Shown here: in pieces, positions 30,691-33,790 of the stretch
How the letters are laid out: each line of letters begins with the position of its first letter
How positions within the stretch are numbered: position 1 is the stretch's first letter
DNA from: Pseudomonadota bacterium
GTDB taxonomy: Bacteria; Pseudomonadota; Alphaproteobacteria; Rhodobacterales; Rhodobacteraceae
Assembly (NCBI GenBank): GCA_021845805.1
Contig: JAJZVD010000035.1
Span: 1-33,790, forward strand
DNA length: 33,790 nucleotides
Direction: 5' to 3'
Notes under the pieces: generated by a model
Databases searched by the model: none
What the model was told of the DNA's origin: nothing
Seen by the model: only the letters and a program-made list of their open reading frames with translations
Made by a program: the position numbers and the translations under genes

Positions 30691-31335
30691 ATGGCACGGC
30701 AACTCGACTATCTCACGATGAAGGAGATCTTCCGCCGGTTTCAGGCCCAGGAGCCGGAACCGAAGGGAGAGCTTGCGCATCTGAACGCCTATACGCTGCT
30801 GGTCGCGGTGGCGCTGTCGGCGCAGGCGACCGATGTCAGCGTCAACAAGGCCACGCGCGATCTGTTCCCGCTGGCCGACACGCCGCAAAAGATGCTCGCA
30901 CTGGGCGAAGAGCGGCTGATCGAGCACATCAAGACCATCGGGCTTTACCGCAACAAGGCCCGCAACGTGATGCGGCTGAGCCAGATCCTGGTCGACCAGT
31001 ATGACGGCGAGGTGCCCTCGTCGCGCGCGGCGCTGCAGGCGCTGCCGGGGGTGGGGCGCAAGACCGCGAACGTGGTGCTGAACATGTGGTGGCACCTGCC
31101 CGCGCAGGCGGTCGATACCCACATCTTCCGCGTCGGCAACCGCTGCGGCATCGCGCCCGGCCGGGACGTGGACGCGGTCGAACGCGCCATCGAGGACAAC
31201 GTGCCGGCCGAGTATCAGGGCCACGCGCATCATTGGCTGATCCTGCACGGCCGCTACATCTGCACCGCCCGCAAGCCCCGCTGCGGCGAATGCCTGATCC
31301 GCGACCTCTGCGCCTACGAGGACAAGACAGAATGA
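30691..31335 (+). CDS. nth: Endonuclease III
   Basis: 214 residues. The helix-hairpin-helix L-P-G-V-G-R-K-T-A-N-V holds catalytic Lys124, and Asp142 is in V-D-T-H-I-F-R-V. The 4Fe-4S loop is Cys191-x6-Cys198-x2-Cys201-x5-Cys207. This glycosylase/AP-lyase removes oxidised pyrimidines. TTGTCT (30656) and CATACC (30679) are a weak promoter whose start would fall on or next to the ATG, so leaderless translation is possible; no good ribosome binding site is seen. It overlaps the PfkB gene by ATGA. Confidence 0.95.
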   Translation: MARQLDYLTMKEIFRRFQAQEPEPKGELAHLNAYTLLVAVALSAQATDVSVNKATRDLFPLADTPQKMLALGEERLIEHIKTIGLYRNKARNVMRLSQILVDQYDGEVPSSRAALQALPGVGRKTANVVLNMWWHLPAQAVDTHIFRVGNRCGIAPGRDVDAVERAIEDNVPAEYQGHAHHWLILHGRYICTARKPRCGECLIRDLCAYEDKTE

Positions 31336-32321
31336 AGACATTCCAGGTGGTCGGCATCGGCAACGCGATGGTCGACGTGATCTCTCATGCCTCGGAGGAG
31401 GCGCTGGCCCGACTGGGCGTGCAGAAGGGGATCATGCAACTGATCGACATGCCCCGCGCGGTGCAGCTTTACGGCAGCATCGGCCCGGCCGAGGAGGTGT
31501 CCGGCGGCTCGGCGGCGAACACCATCGCCGGAGTGGCCCGGCTTGGCGGGCGCACGGCCTATGTGGGCAAGGTCAAGGACGACCAGCTTGGCGCGATCTT
31601 CGCGCATGACCTGCGGGCGCAGGGGGCCGTCTATGAAACGCCGCTGGCGCCCCGCACGGCGGAACAGGAAACCGGCCGCTGCATCATTCTGGTGACGCCC
31701 GACGGCGAACGCTCGATGAACACCTATCTGGGCGTGACAGAGTTCCTGACGCCGGCGGACATCGACGACGCCCAGATCGCGCAGGCCGAATGGATCTATC
31801 TGGAAGGCTACCGCTTCGACGGGCCGGAAAGCCACGAGGCCTTCGCCAAGGCCATCGCCGCGGCCAAGGCCGCGGGGGGCCGCGTCTCGCTGACGCTGTC
31901 GGACCCGTTCTGCGTCGAACGCCACCGCGACGCCTTCCGCAAGATGATCCGCGAGGATGTGGATCTGCTGTTCGCCAACCGGGCCGAACTGATGAGCATG
32001 TATCAATGCGACTTCCCCGACGCGATGCGGGCGGCGGCGGCCGAAGTCTCGATCGTGGCGGCGACCGAAAGTGAAAAGGGCGCGCATGTGCTCTGGGATG
32101 GCCAGCACCGCCATGTGCCCGCGGTGCCCACCCGGATCGTGGACGCGACTGGCGCGGGCGATCTGTTCGCGGGCGCCTTCCTCTGGGGCATGGCCGAGGG
32201 CTACGGGCTGGAAACCTGTGGCCGCATGGGCTGCGTCGCGGCATCCGAGATCATCAGCCATATCGGCGCCCGCCCGCAGGATGACCTGCGGGCGCGGTTC
32301 CGGGCTCAGGGCCTGCTGTAG
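31332..32321 (+). CDS. PfkB family sugar/nucleoside kinase, adenosine kinase-like
   Basis: 329 residues. N-terminal G-I-G-N-A-M-V-D-V, G-G-S-A-A-N-T-I-A-G-V-A-R-L-G-G (PfkB signature 1), and D-A-T-G-A-G-D-L-F-A-G-A (signature 2) with the catalytic Asp. The close arrangement and length are those of the alphaproteobacterial adenosine kinases, which salvage adenosine to AMP, but a ribokinase-type sugar substrate cannot be excluded. Its ATG overlaps the nth stop (ATGA), so they are translated together. Open frame upstream within nth is a shadow. Confidence 0.88.
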   Translation: MKTFQVVGIGNAMVDVISHASEEALARLGVQKGIMQLIDMPRAVQLYGSIGPAEEVSGGSAANTIAGVARLGGRTAYVGKVKDDQLGAIFAHDLRAQGAVYETPLAPRTAEQETGRCIILVTPDGERSMNTYLGVTEFLTPADIDDAQIAQAEWIYLEGYRFDGPESHEAFAKAIAAAKAAGGRVSLTLSDPFCVERHRDAFRKMIREDVDLLFANRAELMSMYQCDFPDAMRAAAAEVSIVAATESEKGAHVLWDGQHRHVPAVPTRIVDATGAGDLFAGAFLWGMAEGYGLETCGRMGCVAASEIISHIGARPQDDLRARFRAQGLL

Positions 32322-32333
32322 GGGTCGCGGGCG

Positions 32334-33386
32334 ATGGCGGTCACCCTCACCTCGCTGTCCGATCTGGCGCGGATGGGGTTCGATACCATCATCGACGTGC
32401 GCTCGCCCTCGGAATGGGCCGAAGACCATGTGCCTGGCGCGATCAATCTGCCGGTGCTGGACGATGACGAGCGGGCGCGGGTGGGCACGATCTACAAGCA
32501 GGTCAGCCCCTTCAACGCCCGCAAGATCGGCGGGGCGCTGGTTGCAAGGAATGCCGCGCGCCACATCGAGGGGCCTCTGGCCGGGATGTCGGGGGGCTGG
32601 CGGCCGCTGGTCTACTGCTGGCGCGGCGGCCAGCGGTCGGGGTCCTTCGCGCTGATCCTGGGCCAGATCGGCTGGCGGGTGGAAACGCTGGCAGGCGGCT
32701 ACAAGTCCTACCGCAGCCTTGTGGTGCAGGCGGTGCATGACCGCCCGGTGCCCGCCCGCGTCGTGCTGCTGGACGGCAACACCGGCAGCGCCAAGACCGA
32801 GCTGCTTGCGCTGCTGGCGGCCCGCGGCGTGCAGGTGATCGACCTCGAGGGGATGGCGAACCACCGCGGCTCGCTTTTCGGCCACCGCGCGGGCGGGCAG
32901 CCCAGCCAGAAGGCCTTCGAGGGACGGCTGGCCGCGGCCCTTGCCGCGCTCGACCCCGCGCGGCCGGTGGTGATCGAGGCGGAATCGAGCAAGGTCGGCA
33001 ACCTCTCGCTGCCGCCGCCGCTGTGGAAGGCGATGCGTGCGGCCCCGCGGCTGCATGTGCTGGCCCCCCGCGCGGCGCGGGCCGCCTACCTGACGCGCGC
33101 CTATGCCGACCTGACGGCCGATCCGGCCGAACTGACGCGGGTGATCGACCTCTTGCGCCCGCTGCACGCGGCAGAGGTGATCCACCGCTGGCAGGGATTG
33201 GCGGCCGAAGGCGCGTTCGCGCCGCTGGCCGATGACCTGATGGCCCGCCACTACGATCCCCGCTACGACAAGCAGCGCGAGCGGACCGGCGGCGCGGGGG
33301 CCGAGGATTTCGCCATCGACGCCCTGACGCCAGAGGCGCTCGGCGCGCTGGCCGACCGGCTTGCCGCGCGGATCGCGGCGCTTTAG
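32334..33386 (+). CDS. mnmH: tRNA 2-selenouridine synthase
   Basis: 350 residues: an N-terminal rhodanese domain with active Cys95 in V-Y-C-W-R-G-G-Q-R-S-G-S, then a P-loop ATPase-like domain with G-N-T-G-S-A-K-T (148-155) and A-N-H-R-G-S-L-F-G. MnmH (SelU) replaces sulfur by selenium at the wobble uridine of certain tRNAs, first geranylating the 2-thiouridine, then using selenophosphate. It converges with selD, the enzyme that makes selenophosphate, which supports a working selenium modification pathway. Follows the PfkB gene by 12 bases. Confidence 0.95.
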   Translation: MAVTLTSLSDLARMGFDTIIDVRSPSEWAEDHVPGAINLPVLDDDERARVGTIYKQVSPFNARKIGGALVARNAARHIEGPLAGMSGGWRPLVYCWRGGQRSGSFALILGQIGWRVETLAGGYKSYRSLVVQAVHDRPVPARVVLLDGNTGSAKTELLALLAARGVQVIDLEGMANHRGSLFGHRAGGQPSQKAFEGRLAAALAALDPARPVVIEAESSKVGNLSLPPPLWKAMRAAPRLHVLAPRAARAAYLTRAYADLTADPAELTRVIDLLRPLHAAEVIHRWQGLAAEGAFAPLADDLMARHYDPRYDKQRERTGGAGAEDFAIDALTPEALGALADRLAARIAAL

Positions 33387-33790
33387 CTGCCGCTGACCGC
33401 GGTGATGCGGGGCGGCCCGTCGGTGACCCGGCCGATGATCGCCGCATCTTCGCCCAGTGCCCGCAGCGCGGCCAGCAGTTCGCCCGCCAGTTCCTCGGGC
33501 ACGGCGGCCAGCAGCCCGCCGCCCGTCTGCGGGTCGACCAGCAGCGCTGCGCGCGGCGTATCGGGCAGCACCACCGCATCGCCTAGCGCGGCACGGTTCG
33601 CGGGCGCGATCGTGCTGGCATGGCCCGCGGCGGCCAGCGCCTCGGCCCCCGGCAGCAGCGGCACGGCGGCAAGATCCAGCGTCGCGGCGGTGCCTGCGGC
33701 CTGCATCATCTCCATCAGATGCCCGGCCAGGCCGAAGCCTGTGACATCGGTCATCGCATGCGCTGCGGGGGCCAGCACCGCCGCCGCCGG
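33383..33790 (-). CDS. selD: Selenophosphate synthase, C-terminal part
   Basis: About 136 codons of the 3' end; the N-terminus, with the active-site Cys/Sec and Lys, lies past the right edge. The visible part has A-M-T-D-V-T-G-F-G-L-A-G-H-L and D-P-Q-T-G-G-G-L-L, both characteristic of SelD. SelD makes selenophosphate from selenide and ATP, here for mnmH directly opposite; the two genes overlap tail to tail by three bases. Whether selenocysteine is also made cannot be told from this window. Confidence 0.92.
   Translation of the reverse strand, partial: PAAAVLAPAAHAMTDVTGFGLAGHLMEMMQAAGTAATLDLAAVPLLPGAEALAAAGHASTIAPANRAALGDAVVLPDTPRAALLVDPQTGGGLLAAVPEELAGELLAALRALGEDAAIIGRVTDGPPRITAVSGS

Noticed and set aside
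1-33790. CRISPR arrays, IS elements, toxin-antitoxin pairs, phage defence genes.
   Set aside because: None seen; no regularly spaced repeats, no transposase or defence-type motifs in any frame examined.

Overview
The window looks like an ordinary chromosomal segment of a GC-rich alphaproteobacterium of the order Rhodobacterales (Rhodobacter/Paracoccus-like). This is inferred from gene content and order: a split F0 operon of the form atpI-B-E-X(b')-F, a MipZ division ATPase, and an ffh to rpmE translation operon with chorismate mutase and trmD, all with strong G/C third-position bias. I see no transposase, integrase, phage gene, CRISPR array or toxin-antitoxin pair. About 44 protein genes and one tRNA are supported; many adjacent genes overlap by ATGA or GTGA.

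Layout. 1-600 (minus): end of a molybdenum hydroxylase pair (Tat-exported large subunit, cut by the window edge, and its 2Fe-2S subunit). 744-2023 (plus): tryptophan 2,3-dioxygenase and an overlapping hot-dog thioesterase. 2014-7001 (minus): galE and a four-gene ABC importer (binding protein, two permeases, ATPase), with an operator-rich leader to 7377. 7517-8326 (minus): mipZ. 8414-15315 (minus): a secreted hypothetical protein, then (read from 15315 downward) ffh, a GNAT, a 28-codon ORF, a double-GNAT fusion, chorismate mutase, rpsP, rimM, a membrane protein, trmD, rplS and rpmE, closed by a clear terminator.

15636-19681 (plus): glycosyltransferase, LysR regulator, EamA transporter, TrxC-type thioredoxin, tRNA-Ala(CGC) with its own promoter and terminator, and an orphan ParA. 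19678-24160: small membrane protein (minus), FAH-superfamily sugar-acid enzyme, peptidase T and a degenerate-GGDEF/EAL phosphodiesterase. 24161-24517 (minus): ArsR-type repressor with a clear operator. 24770-27319 (plus): F0 ATP synthase operon. 27390-33386: MBL hydrolase, FCD/GntR regulator with operator, OmpA-like lipoprotein, AraC-Ogt DNA repair fusion, endonuclease III, adenosine kinase-like PfkB enzyme and tRNA 2-selenouridine synthase, converging on the 3' part of selD at the right edge.

No wholly new system stands out. The most unusual structures are the three homologous GNAT domains (two fused) with a 28-codon ORF joined by ATGA overlaps at both ends, the orphan ParA beside the tRNA, a strong Shine-Dalgarno pointing at a CTG codon, a hairpin whose loop holds the tRNA -35 box, and several undescribed inverted repeats that look like operators or mRNA processing hairpins. 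Functions are read from motifs and family knowledge; nothing was searched.
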